NCBI GenBank assembly: GCA_945910005.1 | Contig: OX246740.1 | Span: 57,644,311 to 57,708,310, forward strand | DNA from: Isoperla grammatica | Lineage: Eukaryota; Arthropoda; Insecta; Plecoptera; Perlodidae | Length of the DNA stretch: 64,000 bases | Direction: 5' to 3' | Shown: piece by piece, positions 51,536 through 64,000 of the stretch | How the letters are laid out: the number at the start of each line of letters is the position of its first letter | How positions within the stretch are numbered: the first letter of the stretch is position 1 | Notes under the pieces: model-generated | Told to the model about the DNA's origin: nothing | What the model saw: only the letters and a program-made list of their open reading frames with translations | Databases searched by the model: none | Made by a program: the position numbers and the translations under genes

Positions 51536-51973
51536 ATGTTAGCGGAGAGTCGGGCCGCATTCCTCGAGGAAGGACTGTTACTCTGGGCGGCTACTGGTCT
51601 CCTAGCGGCCGTGGCGAGCCTGACGCCCTGGGCTAGCCAGGGTCAGGAGGTGAGCCAAGCCCTGGCTTACTCTGTTGTGACGGGGCTCTTCGATATCGTA
51701 CCGGGGCCCTGTCTTGAGCTTCTATTGGATATCCTCAATTCGAAGTTTGAACTCGTTTCTTTGTACGCCTCATATTTTGGAAGCGATACTTATATAAGCG
51801 ATGAGTGGGTGATGCACGAAGATGAACGGCACATGCCCCAGCCGGGGTTCGAACACAGAACGCAGAAACAACGCCAGGTCTTCACGCAAGCCGTCAGATA
51901 CTCCAGAATCACATACCAAGCGATCAAGAATCACTCAACCCCTCTCTATGGCAATATGTCACTCATACGGTGA
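51536..51973 (+). other. GC-rich open frame of 145 codons, coding status doubtful
   Basis: The first ~80 codons are GC-rich compared with the surroundings and give a hydrophobic peptide (LLLWAATGLLAAVASL). The frame then runs through AGCCGGGGTTCGAACACAG, a B-box-like SINE sequence read backwards, so at least the second half is repeat-derived. No family recognised. An expressed gene is possible but not supported. Confidence 0.2.
51780..51930 (-). mobile_element. SINE-like sequence overlapping the frame at 51536
   Basis: On the minus strand CTGTGTTCGAACCCCGGCTG is a strong B-box-like motif. The segment is followed by non-tRNA sequence. Confidence 0.4.
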
Positions 51974-53560
51974 CTACGACAATGCACAGCTCAATAAAAC
52001 CTTATCACCTCAACTTGTCACTCAGTGTCGTGTGTCAACAGGCAAGATGAATAGCGAGGGAGTAACACCTTGGACTACGACACCGGCTCAGTGACAGCCT
52101 CTGAATAGCGAGGGAGTGACACCGGCTCAGTGACAGCCGCCTTTGTCACACCGATCTTTATTGACACAAACGCTCGTGTTGTGTTATAGATACTTTTGAA
52201 GAAGTATAGACTGACACATCTTCGTAACTGTTTGACCGTACTCTTACGATACTACCCACGAGACGCCTATTAGAGATGTGCAAAAGACAGCCGTTGATTA
52301 TGCTTCCATGCAACAGTCATGATAACAGAACGCAAATACCGTGTTATCAAATATCGCAACGAGAGGTGTGTGTTATTAAAACTAAATAAACAAATGCTTA
52401 AGTATCTCAATGCTAAGTCAAATAGTTTTTCATATTACATAAAGAAATAAAGGCATGTGTATTTAGTGCCGATCCAATGAGCTGCAATCTATTTTTCAGA
52501 GGACATTATACCATTTATTGTCTGGCTCGTTGCTATGAGGGAAATATTTGGTTCTAGACGAGAACACTTTTTTCAATTTTAGTTTCAATCATGTTTTTAT
52601 ATTATTTGGCTATTCACTCTGTATTACACACTCATACACAACTTTGTTTTGTTTGATAAAATGATAACTGCACTGTTCATCTAATTTGACGTATAGTAAT
52701 ATTTATTGCATAAGGAAAATACAAAAAATAAAATCATGAAACTGAAATCATTAGATATCGTACAAATTGACTTCCCATAAAAGTTCGTTTAAAACGGGCG
52801 GCTCGTCAACAGTAGAAGCAGACAGAAGCCGATATCGTGGTAAAGGGTTGAGGGTCTAACCACCTCCAACAGGGGTAACATTGCGTTGCGTGTCTTCTTC
52901 AGGGCAACACCCAACAGCAAGACAGAGCTTAGCTTAGCCCACTTGTCGTACAACTCCACCCCTGATCCTTCTCTTCTCACGCTTCGTAATGTTATTGCAG
53001 TCTTGAAATATGTAATTGCTATCATTTACAACAATGCAGTTTAAAATAATATTTATCTAACTATTTTTGTCTTTACTTTCATTTTTCGAATTTGTGGCTT
53101 CACAAATAGCAAATACCTCCACGGAGCTGTAAGTCATGGTTCAGATGGGGTGAGCTGTGTTTCACCCAAGCTGGGAGTCCATATAACCACCTGACAGTAG
53201 AGACAACAAACATTATTGCTTTACACCCCCGCGGTGGCCCAACCACCCTGAACCGCTTTACCTTACTACAATAATCATCCCGCCATCCCAGCCGTAAATC
53301 AAGCAACCCTCGTGGGAGATCGTGGAACAAACCACCCCAACCCCAATGTTCTACTGTAATATGCAGGTTATGGAGGGGATGAATATCAAGCAGCCTATCT
53401 ATACTCTAGCCCAGGATGTGTAAACATGCCTGGACATTCATGGCTCATCCTCATATAACCTTCTGTTACTGGGCGTTTATGAGTACTACATCCACACAAA
53501 GCAAAACTATTTTGCAAGCACACCCGCTGGTTTCCTGAATATAATATTAAATCTCGTGAT
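51974..53560. other. No gene supported
   Basis: AT-rich sequence with two GC-richer islands (52790-52990 and 53100-53340) that carry minus-strand frames of 76-78 codons without recognised motifs or convincing splice sites. Confidence 0.4.
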
Positions 53561-53655
53561 CATTCCAACAGCTCTCCCCGAATAATATCCCTGGCATTCC
53601 AACAGCTCTCCCCGAATAATATCCCTGGCATTCCAACAGCTCTTCCCGAATGGGT
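53561..53655. repeat. 34-bp minisatellite, 2.8 copies
   Basis: CATTCCAACAGCTCTCCCCG plus AATAATATCCCTGG repeats at 53561, 53595 and 53629 with near-perfect identity. Confidence 0.9.
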
Positions 53656-53727
53656 ACGCCACTGATTCAATACTATGTAATAGAAATCTCCGTAACCGTT
53701 TTATCTTGTTTTTTTTACCAGTACAAA

Positions 53728-54515
53728 CAGTGGCGTAGCTAGAAATCCATGGGCCTCCGGGCAACAGCGAGCTGGCGGGCCCCTGTCATTGACGCCTACA
53801 ATCTGCATGTTATTTACTATTAGGCAATTATAAAAATTTAAGTATTATTGACATCGAGTCTTGGTACTCACCATTCGCCATTGGATTCGACAACATTATC
53901 ACTAGCACTACCGGTATCACACGACGCAGTGTTACTTTTGAGTAAAAAGCTAGTTATTTTAGGAATTTTTCGTTGTTTTTCTAGTTCCTCGGGTTTCTTC
54001 TTACGCTTTTTAATCCCGCTTAAATGTTTATATGAAGACATTATTAAAATAGAAAATCAGAGCTTTTGCGACGACCGTGACTATTAGCAAGAGATAATCA
54101 CGAACTGACTTAAAGTGTGGACATGTCGTATTCTAAAGGGGTTGGGGGTGGTGACTGCAGACTGCAGAGTTGTGAAACATGGTTTTCTGAGAAATGAGGC
54201 ACATTCTATCAACAGCGGATTATTGACAGGATGTAGCCATCAATGAATGACTGTTGGCCGCCAGGGCGTGGGGTAGGGGCAAGGTAAAGATAACTCGCAT
54301 ACAGATTTTCATGATTTTTATGCAACTTATACTTCAACAATTGTTTTTAACAATTATTTTTTGATTTGTATTTTTTTACTCAGTATCCAGGGCCCGGTTC
54401 CGGACCGTCCTGATACTCAGGTCTTTTGAACTCAAGCTTGTCTCAAAACCGGGCCCCTCTAGACCCCGGGCCCCCGGGCCTCGCCCGGGCTGCCCCCCCT
54501 ATTCCTACGCCACTG
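53728..54515 (-). mobile_element. hAT-superfamily DNA transposon, 788 bp, internally deleted
   Basis: Seen: the ends CAGTGGCGTAG and its complement CTACGCCACTG are flanked by identical 8-bp repeats AGTACAAA (53720-53727 and 54516-54523). Inner ends on both sides are rich in GGGCC motifs. Known: 8-bp duplications with CAGTGGCG termini are diagnostic of hAT elements. It contains a minus-strand frame that looks like a transposase N-terminus (see 53872-54041) but not the rest of the enzyme, so it is a deletion derivative. Confidence 0.9.
53872..54041 (-). pseudogene. Probable first exon of a hAT transposase
   Basis: On the minus strand an ATG at 54041 opens MSSYKHLSGIKKRKKKPEEL, followed by a second basic block and KITSFLLKS. 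The frame reads to GEW and then TGA; alternatively the sequence AATG|GTGAGT at 53872 is a splice donor. Known: hAT transposases often start with a basic SGxxKRKxKKE-type region followed by a K[IL]TSFF motif. The dimerisation and catalytic regions are absent in the element. Not functional here. Confidence 0.6.
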
Positions 54516-54523
54516 AGTACAAA

Positions 54524-57500
54524 TACATGACAAATACATTCCTATTTCCTACCAAAGAAAAAGAAAGCCAAGAGAAATTATTCTTTCCTCTGAGGGAATC
54601 TTGTTCGGTCGCCATGAGAAGAATACCAAGTATATTGCCAGGTACATCGTTACCTCGTGCAGCGAGATATAAACTACACCGCCCACGTGATCATTGAATG
54701 TCACCTCGTGTAGCATTACCCCCCTTATAAGGACTGTTGCGCCCTTGACACTGTCTTGAGGTGAGTATATTTCACAACCAGCCCACCTTATGGCGATAGC
54801 ACGCGTCATAGATGTACAAACACGCTGTGCGCTCTTCAACAATACAAAGTAGCTGATGACCGCGAGGAAACACTTGAGTCAAGATGAAGCGGGAAGCGAT
54901 CCGGCAACCTGCCGCATGCGAGTCTCGTGTTATTGTTGCAACAACGTCGTCGATACGTGCATGGGACAAATGAGATTATTAAGGAGAGATTGTGCAGATT
55001 TCGATTCCTACCCTACCCTCCCTGGCAACCCATACGCAAGAATTTGTGTTTGACTCCTCAATCCTTATAGTTCTTACGTATGCACGAGCCCTTTAAAGTT
55101 TTAACGTTCTAAATACGCTTACCACTATCGGTTACATGATGGGGTACGGGGGGGGGGGGGGGGAGGGAAGGTCCCCTCTAAAATACACAATACTCTGTCG
55201 ACACAAAAATAATGAACCTAATATAACCCAATGACTTCGTTTCGAATCTCGCATACGACAAGTGTTTTCCCAATCGCTCTTTATCTTCGATTATATCATT
55301 CATATCTCGCCCCACAAACAGCGCGTCTCGTATCACGTATTCACCGCCAGTAGCGCGCATGTTCTCCGAGCACACGAGTGTTGTATATACTGCGCAGCAG
55401 AGGAGACTATGCGGCCTATCACGGGAACGTGTTGGTTCGAGGCTATGTCACGCACGCACGAAACACACACAACACAGCCACCTATGTCACGCACGCACGG
55501 AACACACACAACACAGCCACCTGTAGCCGTAGGTACGGCCAGTTTGATTTATGCAACTGGGCTAGCCCACCGATTAGTGGGTGATTATACGTAGCCTACT
55601 CCCGCAGGGTTTGCGTCAGTGTTGCGCGTAATAGGCTTCTCCCCGCTGCAGGGAGAACTGCATGGCACAACAGCTTCAGTCGACTAAGGAATTTATTCAA
55701 GGGCTGTCTTACTCGCCGTGTTGTTGATCAAAACTTGGTTAGAATAATACAAACATCTTTAAAAAATGATAAAACATTTATAATTAATATCAAAATCATG
55801 TAAATAACAAGATAAAATAATAAAACACAACTGAAAGATACCCAAAACGCCATATACTGCAAAGTAAGACCTTGCATGTAACTGTTGGAGAAAGTATTTA
55901 CTATATTTACCTAAAACCACCCTTGCTATACTGTCTTCTGGTTACTATTTAATGGTTACTATTATTTATTAATAATAAAATGCAATTGAATGTTTCATTT
56001 AGACCACAGTCTTTGTCGAACTAAGATGGTTACAACTACGATGTTAATAATTTGCGCAATCAACGCCCAATTGAACAGAATAATGTCACGTGACTACCCA
56101 CTTGTCCCGTAAATGAAAACTAGTAATTATCCACCTGTCCCTGTCCCCAGTGACAGTGACAGCCCAGGTCTGTGTCCGACAGCCGTCATTACAATAGCTG
56201 GTATTGATTGTTAGTCTGTCAACGTGATGGTGCATCTTGCTTCACTCGTTGAGCGGCCGAGTGCGGCGATACCATTAGAGCGCACTCTATCATTACTGAG
56301 TGTTGTACTTGTATACAACACGCCAAGTACACTATTGTGTGTGTAGGACCATTACCGGCTGGACATACACTCGCACTGTACTCCAACCAAGGAGTATTGT
56401 TGATGGTTTACGTTTCTATATTGCAATCATCATATGCGTGCTATTTGAGACGATGACGGGAGAAGATGAAGATGAAGGATAATGAATGATAAGTCAATAG
56501 TATAAAACAACTTAAAGTTTCATAACAAGTTATGAGACAGTGAGCAATTCATACAAGCAACGATTTAAAACAAATCAGTATATAAATACCCGTCTCCAGG
56601 TTATCTACAAATCAACAAAATCTTTATCGCACTGATTGTCATAACAGTTAATAATACATTAATGCTAATAATGATATCTTTCCCTTGATGAACGCTGTAG
56701 ATAATTTGAGGAGAAAATGTACCATTTTTAATAAAAGTGCACTCTCAAAAAACTGTTTATAAATCAACTTCTATTGAAAAGACAAATTAAAAGTTATCAT
56801 TGTAAATTTGAAACGTGCACACACAGACATCGACAGCGTTTAAACTGGCACAGGTTTCGTTATACCTCAAGCACAAACAACTCATTAACACACTTGCTGC
56901 GAAGCAATTAGTTATTAGTGTCTTAGGGCTTTCAATTTCACGAGTACCAAGGCAACTCATTCTTGTGCAAAAACCAAATCGACATTCTTGTATAATTTAA
57001 CATGAGCTAGTTTTTAAAGTTATTGTGGATGCCTATAGTTAATTTGCCACGCATGTATTTATTGTATGCACCTATTCATAATACATTAGCTGGCATACAT
57101 CTCACCTTTAGAAATAGGTAGCTAGGAACTATAACGACTAGATTTAAATTAGTTTGATTATTGGCTGAGATTAAATGAGATCGTAATACCAGGGGTTAGG
57201 ATCGTGCAGCACGTTACAGAATAAATAAATGAATAAGAACCAAAAACTTCAGCTCCCAGAACTAGCGTATTTGATATTATTAAAATAATATACATGATAT
57301 ACACAATAAAAACACCTAGGGTAAACATGAACTCCTACTAGTAAATTGCTTCTAAACGCTGACAAAATGGTCTTGCATGCAGAGTTGCACATATCGCCTC
57401 TATAATCAATCTAGTGTCGCCAACCTAGAGGCATACGTACTTAGATAGAGTACGAGGAACTCCCCTGCCTCAAGACACTGTCTAAGTCATTGAGTCTTTC

Positions 57501-57570
57501 ATTTTGTAGGTGTAGCTTTCGTTGTAAGCTGCACTTGAAGCTGCATTGCAAACCATATTGCAAACCATCC
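54524..57570. other. No gene seen
   Basis: Contains a 39-bp tandem duplication (55444) and a 16-G run (55148-55163). Open frames are short and unsupported. Confidence 0.45.
55444..55521. repeat. Tandem duplication, 2 x 39 bp
   Basis: TATGTCACGCACGCACG followed by AACACACACAACACAGCCAC is present twice with about two differences. Confidence 0.9.
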
Positions 57571-57594
57571 ATTGCAGAAGGGAGCACCACCCAG

Positions 57595-57800
57595 GAAACA
57601 TGCTTTAGCAGCTTTTGACGACGAAAAGGTTAACTTCTTCACCGTCCTAGGGACGTGGGTTCGAATCCCGCACACGGCATGGGTTTTAGTAATTGTCCTT
57701 TATCTTCATCTATCGCCCCTCATCGTCTCGAATAGTATGATTGCAATAATAGAGACGTAAACCAACAAGAATCATCATCATCATCATCATCATCATTGAA
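57595..57800 (+). mobile_element. SINE with ATC-repeat tail, best copy
   Basis: GACGTGGGTTCGAATCCCGC is a near-consensus B box. The body ends GCAATAATAGAGACGTAAAC, then GAATCATCATC with eight ATC repeats at 57771-57797. The 3' part matches the copy at 11800-11912, so a family is present in this genome. Confidence 0.7.
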
Positions 57801-58334
57801 TGTTCTCCTCTGATTGTTCCCACAAAACATGATCCTTTACCAAGGTGAGGACTAAGAACTGTTCGAGGTTCCTTAGTTCCTGAATCCGCTACGGTTCTCG
57901 GTGTTTCACGCATATCTCAGCGTTCGACCACAGCTGACGTTTACCATGAAACATTTGAAAGGCGGTGAGCACCAGAGATTCGCGTGACCCATCCCGCAGT
58001 GACCTTACGGCAACCTGGCAACATCGCGACGGCAACATCGCCCGCGGTAGACTAGGCCACGTGATACCGCGGGGACAATAACACGTGTTAGTCGGTCACG
58101 CGCCGGTGTCACGTGGCTGTGCAACGAGGTTCATCGAGAGGGAGGAGGCTTTACTCCCCTCTGAACGAAGTAGCTCTGCTTGTCGTACGAGACTGCGTTG
58201 TTAACAATAATCTACCCCACCAGAATGAACGGGAGCTATCACAATATCATTCACAAGGGATTGATTATTTATTAATTATGTGTATTTCATTGGCGCGTAA
58301 CCAGTATTTGTAAAAAATAAACATCCAACAAACT

Positions 58335-58396
58335 AGTGGCCTCTCGGGAGGGGGGGGGGGGGGGGGGGGGTTAAGCACTCGACCCCCCTAGCTACG
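58335..58396. mobile_element. hAT-type terminus remnant with 21-base poly-G
   Basis: The right side ends CCCCCCTAGCTACGCCCCTG, the complement of CAGGGGCGTAGCTAG, a hAT-like terminus similar to the one at 53728. The left side carries a 21-G run (58350-58370). No matching left end or 8-bp duplication was found, so only a short fragment remains. Confidence 0.45.
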
Positions 58397-59095
58397 CCCC
58401 TGCCTTCATCAACACAGTAACAATGTGTTGTTTATCAACAAACCAGGCAGACAATGTTCTGGCATATCCGGTACCACGATCGTATTTCAGAATTCCTCGA
58501 AGTCTTCAGCATTTAGCACTGTATAGTGTATGGTGTATCTTTCCCTGACACGTGAGCTTGTGTGGCTATTGTACGGGCACGCTCGCAGGCTATTACGACA
58601 CTCACTGATGAGTTGGCTGCATTGTTTAGCAATGATGCAACTCCTCCAATCTCCTTGCTTCATTGACAGCCCAGTGACGTAACAGAAACGTGACGAAAGC
58701 GACACTTTACGACCTCAGAGAATAGTGTGTGCGTTTTTTCGCTTTATTGGCGTTGTTGGTTGGTATGCCTGCATTAATTACTCTCGACATTTTATTTTGA
58801 ATATGTGGCCTTGACGAAGTCACACGTACGACCTTCAGGAATGTTTAAAATTGAAAGAAGAAATTCTTTGGCGTCAACTGACTTTATCACGTGTGTTCTG
58901 GCGTGTTTGGGAAACTTACCGGAGTGTTTGTGTCATTGAGCCTAACAACATGTTTGTGAAATTAGCCGAACTGAGGAAATGTCGAGTTGTTTTCCACTCA
59001 CTCCTTAAACCACTTGAATTCACTCGGAAACAATGACACATGAAAGGCGTTTATACAACGAAAAGAAAATCTGAAAGTTTTTACATTCAATTCAA

Positions 59096-59330
59096 TTAAA
59101 AAACGTTGGTAAATGCCGAAGCCACATGCTGGAGATAAAAGAGAATCAATTTAATTAGCCGAACCAACGGTTCGAATAAAAACATCGAAAGATTTTTACA
59201 TCCACGTAAAAACGTCGTGACAAATGCCAAAACCACGTGACTTGAAATAAAAAACAAACCTAACAATTGACTTAGCCGAATCAATAGTAATGCAAGTATG
59301 AAAGATCTACCCAAACCAGAACCACGTGTC
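59096..59330. repeat. Imperfect tandem repeat, ~112-bp period
   Basis: AAAACGT...AAATGCC...CCAC(A/G)TG...TAGCCGAA(C/T)CAA occurs at 59098 and about 59209, with a partial third copy near 59310. Confidence 0.65.
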
Positions 59331-60990
59331 TAAGATTCAAAACATGTATTTACTCCTTCAATTCGACTGACCCCACCACAGACTTCAATGACAGAGAAAC
59401 GTGCATTATGAGTTTATGATCCTGTAATCGAACCCTTTTATTCGTCGGCCTCATTCATCCAGTGCATACAATACAATACAATACAATACAACACACTCCA
59501 ATGCAGCCACTGCAAGGGCAGTTTTTTGTGTGCTTTTTGAAGGCGTGCGTATCAATAAAAGCCCAATTCAAATCACTCGTTTTCCGTTTCAAGTATCGTA
59601 TAATTCATTCTGTATTATCAACGGTTCGCTGCGTTCCAGATCAACAAACATAATGTTATACAGGGCAGATATTTGCTTGCACTCTACTACTCTTGTAACG
59701 ATTGTTCTTCAATAAAGTAACACTTCTGATGTTCAATACCTACATCTGACAGCTGGAACATGGACGTGTTGTGTATTTGTGTGGGTCGCGAAAGTAGGCT
59801 AAGCTACAAATTAATGGGATTGTGCGAGTTTACGTTTTTATTCCATGCGTTTCTCTCGTGTTTTATTATTATATTATTAAAGCCACAACACGCGTGGCCT
59901 CACTGAAAATAGGCCTCCTACACCATTGTGTTCCCCTCGTGTTATGGTAGCGTGGTTTGTTTCCGTAAAGATCGATATTTCGCTTCATTCATGAGTCTAT
60001 AGAGCGACTGTAAACAGTAGCATCATATGGTTACACCTGTGCGTCGCTTGGTTTGACCGGGGGCCCTCGGGGGAATATCTTTCTGTTGCTCTACGAGGCC
60101 CCGGGGGCTAATCCCGTCCTTTGAGGTGAGCTCGGCATCGAGACCCGAACAAAAACATTGTTTTTTTGGTTTGGGGTTGTAATGTTTTCTCCCCCTCGAC
60201 AGGTCACAGGTGTCGGTGAAGTACTTGTAAACCCCAAGCGGGTACTCACCTAAGATGAGAGAATTCCTCCTAAACCTGTTACAGATGTGTTCTTTTTAAT
60301 CCTTTGAATCCTCTCCGAACACCGCGGAGTGAGCCACAAGAACAACACACCTGACGAGCAAGATGCACCTTGCCACAACACACGACACAATTACTTTAGA
60401 ACCATCACGTCACACGCTTTAGAACTTAGAACACGACCGATCCGAACTAGACAAACACGAGTAACACTCTTATCAAACGATTCTAGTGGATTTGATGAAA
60501 GAAACTGCCGTAATTTGACGTCAAGGTGAAGCCGCGAATTGACCAGGTGCGCTCTCCCTACGTCAGCCACGACACTCAACCGAGCGTTGCCGGAGATACA
60601 CGGACATTGCCGAGCGTGTTGCCAACACTAGAGAATATATTTCCCTAGATTTACCGCGCGTTGAGTTGACCGTAAACGGGGTGAATATGTAATAGGGTTG
60701 GTACATACGTAAAAAATGACCCATTGACAGTACATGTCCAAACGATTTGAATAATTTATATCAATTAACTGTACATTCGTCTTTTTCGAACAAAAGTGTG
60801 TTTTGTGTACACGATCACAATCAACGTGGATATACCGTGAGGGGGGGGGGGGGGGTACAGTCACCTTCAAAACGCATCCTTGACACTATTTCGGCTTATG
60901 TCCTCTTATCACAGAACTTGTTATCCAGCTTCCAGTTATCACTTCAGATAGCGGCTTGGACTGTGAGCTAGTGACGTCATCGTCAGAATA

Positions 60991-63900
60991 GAGGGGGGGG
61001 GGATCTCCCCCCTCCACCGCCTCAGTGAGGGATGGAGCTACTGCACATGTAGACTCTTAATACAGAATACTGCGGGTTCGATTCACAACACCGGTAATCC
61101 TGACTGGAGGATTCTCCGAGCCGAGGTCTCAGTCGTAAAGGCGAACATAGGACTACATGATCGTATTATACACCCCAATACCCATGTACACTCGCAGACA
61201 TAAGTAGATCAAGGGTCGGACAGAACGTGTATGCGATGGCTTTACTTTAACCCTCCTGTACTCACCCTATTATGTTTTTTAAGCAATGCACGTTGATGAG
61301 AAATAACGATCAGTAATGAACTAATGATATCGGGTAAAAAATGAGTGCAGAAGTTGTTAGAGTAAATAGGTGTTCTCATCTATAGCCTTGATTTACTCAT
61401 ATATCGTACACCGTACGTGGTGCTTCGATAAGAAGACAGAAAGAAGGCCGATGTAGAAAAAGGAAAGGCCATATAAATAATGCCACAGTTGTATGCATGC
61501 GTTGCTGGAATGTCAAACAAGAAGGTATGTTCTTCGCCACATGTTCTGCTCCTCGCTCGTTGCGCAATCTCGCATCTCTATCGTCTAACTTGTACCCCAA
61601 TATAATCGTGAGTGTCTTTTATAAGACTATTAAACGCGCCGTAAAAAGATACTGTCTGTCCTCTACGGAGAAACAGTAACGCGAAATGGCCAACTAAACT
61701 TGTGACTCTAGAAAAGACGTACAATCACTTCAAGATATTCTAGCTCAGCTGATTACACTGGTAAACACCGAACTGTGCGTGTGCGTGTACGTGTGTACAC
61801 CTGTTTTGACGGCTCTTTGTAGCGATGGATTGGGGCACGTGGGAATTATATAACTTGATTTCAAAGCGTTATAATCGCAAAACGTTCCATTTGTCTCGAA
61901 TACGATTTTCATAGTTAAATTTTTAATAAAGTTTGATTTCTGCTGATGGTGCGGCACCCATGGTTTTCTCTGGTACAACGTGAAAACAAGTGTATACACA
62001 GAAACCCAAGAAATGCTTACCGCGACTGATGAATTATGTGGAGTTGCTTAATTTTATACGATGCTGTTATTTTGAATTGAAATGAGACCGTGATTACGAT
62101 AGTGAGTTAAAAATGGTTTCTGTAATGTAGCTTTGATCATGAATATGGCCAACTGCCTCCGGGAAGTACCCGCGAGAACGATAACTTTTCCGTTCTCGTT
62201 CCCGGCGCCCGGAAACAAGAACGTTATTGTAACGACAACGTACACATCCGCCGTCATCTATTTCCCTTTCCGTTTCCGGTCGCGACACAGCGGACAATTA
62301 GTATTACACACAATACAATTAACCAATATTGAAGACGCTGAGATTTTATATGTTTTTATGAATGTCTCTTATATATTACATTTTGATATTTTTCAGCTTT
62401 CTATTAAAACGCAAGAACAAGAATAAAAGAGCAATATATGGTAAAACGTACGAAACCTATAAAAAATATGAAAATAAATTGGTGTTTTCCTATGTTGAAA
62501 GCATTATCGTTTCCACGAAGCTGTCTGAATTGATCGAGCAATGTTATGATTGATAAGACTCTAAGAAAACACCCCCATGAATACTGTTTGCATTCGGAAA
62601 ACAGTGAAAAAGCCCCTTGCAACCGACCGACGGCTTTCAATCGCGCATCCGTCTGCGAGAAAGCGGGAAAGCGGGAAAGCAATGCGCGATGATTGATCGC
62701 ATGTCTGGTTGTGGTGTGTTATACGCTGTTATACGGGTAAGCGCCCAGAGGTTTGTATAAGTGCTCTTATCTCAGAGAGCTTCCATTACATCAGGACTCA
62801 GGACCCTCAGCGGTTTAGGGGGAAATACTAGACCGCCAATCTTATCATTGCGATAGAGTGACCAGTCTTTAATCAGGCATTATAACTACGGAAACGCTCC
62901 GCCTTGACAGATCGAGCGATCTGTTTCAATAATGCTGTAGAAATAGTGAAAACTGAGCTCAATTTGGGTTCGGAAAAACCAAAGACTATTAGACAAATAT
63001 TTGTAGTATTATAATATCAAGCTTGATATGTCAAAATTACTTTGTATTAAGTAAATTTAAAGTACTTTTTTAAAACAGTGTTTTTATTTCGCAATGAGAG
63101 ACAATTGAGAAAGTAATATGCATTAATTCACACTTTTTTATCCTTCCGACTCAAATTCGAAAACGTTTGGAGGATCATGAATAAAATTCTCTTTTTATTG
63201 TAAAATCTATTCCATTTTTTTTTTTCTGCGTAAAATCATATATAAAATATGAAAATATCTAATTAGTTATACGTTTGTTTTGGGATTAGTAATAATTTAG
63301 AATGGCGTATAAACATTATTAACACTAGGAACTGTAATAGCCTAAACTGGCTGTTTACGTGACTCGCCTCCGAGCAAAACAGTCTGGCTTAGAACCTACT
63401 TGAGAACTCACAGCTCACAATTATTTTATAATCTAAAAGAAATCTTCTTGAATCTGGCAACGCTAATCTAGCGATAATTAAAAATTAACTTTGGCTCGCT
63501 CCTTATTTTCTTTACTTTTCCCTCTTCATATTTACCTCACGAATACTTTCAAAAGAACCCAATTAATGTCAAAAGAAAGAAGAAAGTAAATAAAAACTGA
63601 TATTTTACAATTAGAGCGAGCAGAGGGAAAGAGGGCGCAAATAATCTGGAAATGGAAAACGCAATTTACAAACTTTCCACCCAGTTTAACTCACGCGGAG
63701 TAAATTAGCTTCGTAAACTCCACCGATTCCACCGATCCTCCACCTACGCGGGTAAAACGTATGTTACACAACCCTCACATAAACTGCCGATCTCCCCTCT
63801 TTAATAAGAAGAACGATTTGACCCGCAGGCACCTCTCGCTACCAAGTATATTAATTGCACTGTATGACCCGCCCCGGGCACCCCCACCCCCCCACGTGTT

Positions 63901-64000
63901 GACGGGGGTAGATGTTGGACTCACCCAGTCGGTTCCCTGTGCGTCGCTTCACCCTCAGACAGATGGTCCGCGATCTGATGCACTGTGAACAATTAAAACA
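60991..64000. other. No gene seen
   Basis: Contains a weak SINE-like head (61025-61100, B-box-like GCGGGTTCGATTC) and a 10-G run at 60993-61002. The remainder is AT-rich with short unsupported frames up to the window end. Confidence 0.4.
61025..61100 (+). mobile_element. Possible tRNA-derived SINE head
   Basis: GCGGGTTCGATTCAC is B-box-like. The upstream TGGAGCTACTGCACATGTA resembles a segment at 48078 (TGGAGCTACTGCTCATGTA), hinting at a shared family. Confidence 0.35.

Larger units (their letters stand above)
57801..60990. other. No gene seen
   Basis: Contains a hAT-end-like remnant with a 21-G run (58335-58396) and an imperfect ~112-bp tandem repeat (59096-59330). Remaining sequence is AT-rich without supported frames. 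Confidence 0.4.

Noticed and set aside
52789..53330. Minus-strand frames of 76-78 codons in GC-richer islands
   Set aside because: Peptides look moderately protein-like, but no convincing splice sites or family signature were found.
60240..60300. Minus-strand AG|GTGAGT donor with an upstream CAG acceptor at about 60.25-60.28 kb
   Set aside because: The implied exon is only about 25 nt with no coding context; chance match likely.

Overview
The window looks like non-coding, transposon-rich DNA from an animal nuclear genome. The evidence is intron-like signals with strong splice sites, tRNA-derived SINE-like repeats, a non-LTR retrotransposon 3' end, hAT-type DNA elements with target-site duplications, MITE-like inverted repeats, long microsatellites and many poly-G/poly-C runs. 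There is no bacterial operon structure. A marine invertebrate such as a mollusc is my guess from the overall repeat style; nothing in the sequence fixes the taxon. Nearly all the long open reading frames are by-products of tandem repeats. | Host gene: two convincing coding exons lie on the minus strand, at 22625-22761 (upstream) and 1476-2044 (downstream). Both have good acceptor and donor sites. The first ends on a codon boundary and the second starts on one, so they can be consecutive exons across an intron of about 20.6 kb. I do not recognise the protein. It has a charged helical stretch, then a Ser/Thr/Asn-rich, probably disordered region containing a PPDY (PPxY-type) motif. | Centrepiece: from about 22709 to 38300 there is a tandem array of about 126 copies of a 123-bp unit (variants 124 and 125 bp). 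Read on the minus strand, each unit is the last ~70 nt of the intron, including the pyrimidine-rich tract and CAG acceptor, fused to the first 53 nt of the 22625-22761 exon. The copy nearest the exon is the real splice junction. The array has therefore amplified an intron-exon boundary inside the gene, putting about 125 decoy 3' splice sites before the true one. The array has higher-order structure: 3-unit and 5-unit blocks and multi-kilobase block duplications. | Left flank (2-22 kb): an intron-like region with palindromic MITEs, an 8-bp-TSD hAT element (8627-9029), a tRNA-like tandem duplication (11435-11592), a 269-bp MITE (14343-14611), and dyad-symmetric minisatellite units (22137-22535) next to the exon. 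| Right flank (38.3-64 kb): a ~174-bp satellite with alternating subtypes (40920-41812), a reverse-transcriptase C-terminal remnant (42978-43415), a ~415-bp TAAA microsatellite grown from a retroelement tail, several SINE families, a MITE beside a 32-bp perfect palindrome (49685-50008), and a 788-bp hAT element with perfect 8-bp TSDs and a probable transposase first exon (53728-54515). No rRNA, genuine tRNA gene, CRISPR array or complete protein gene was found.
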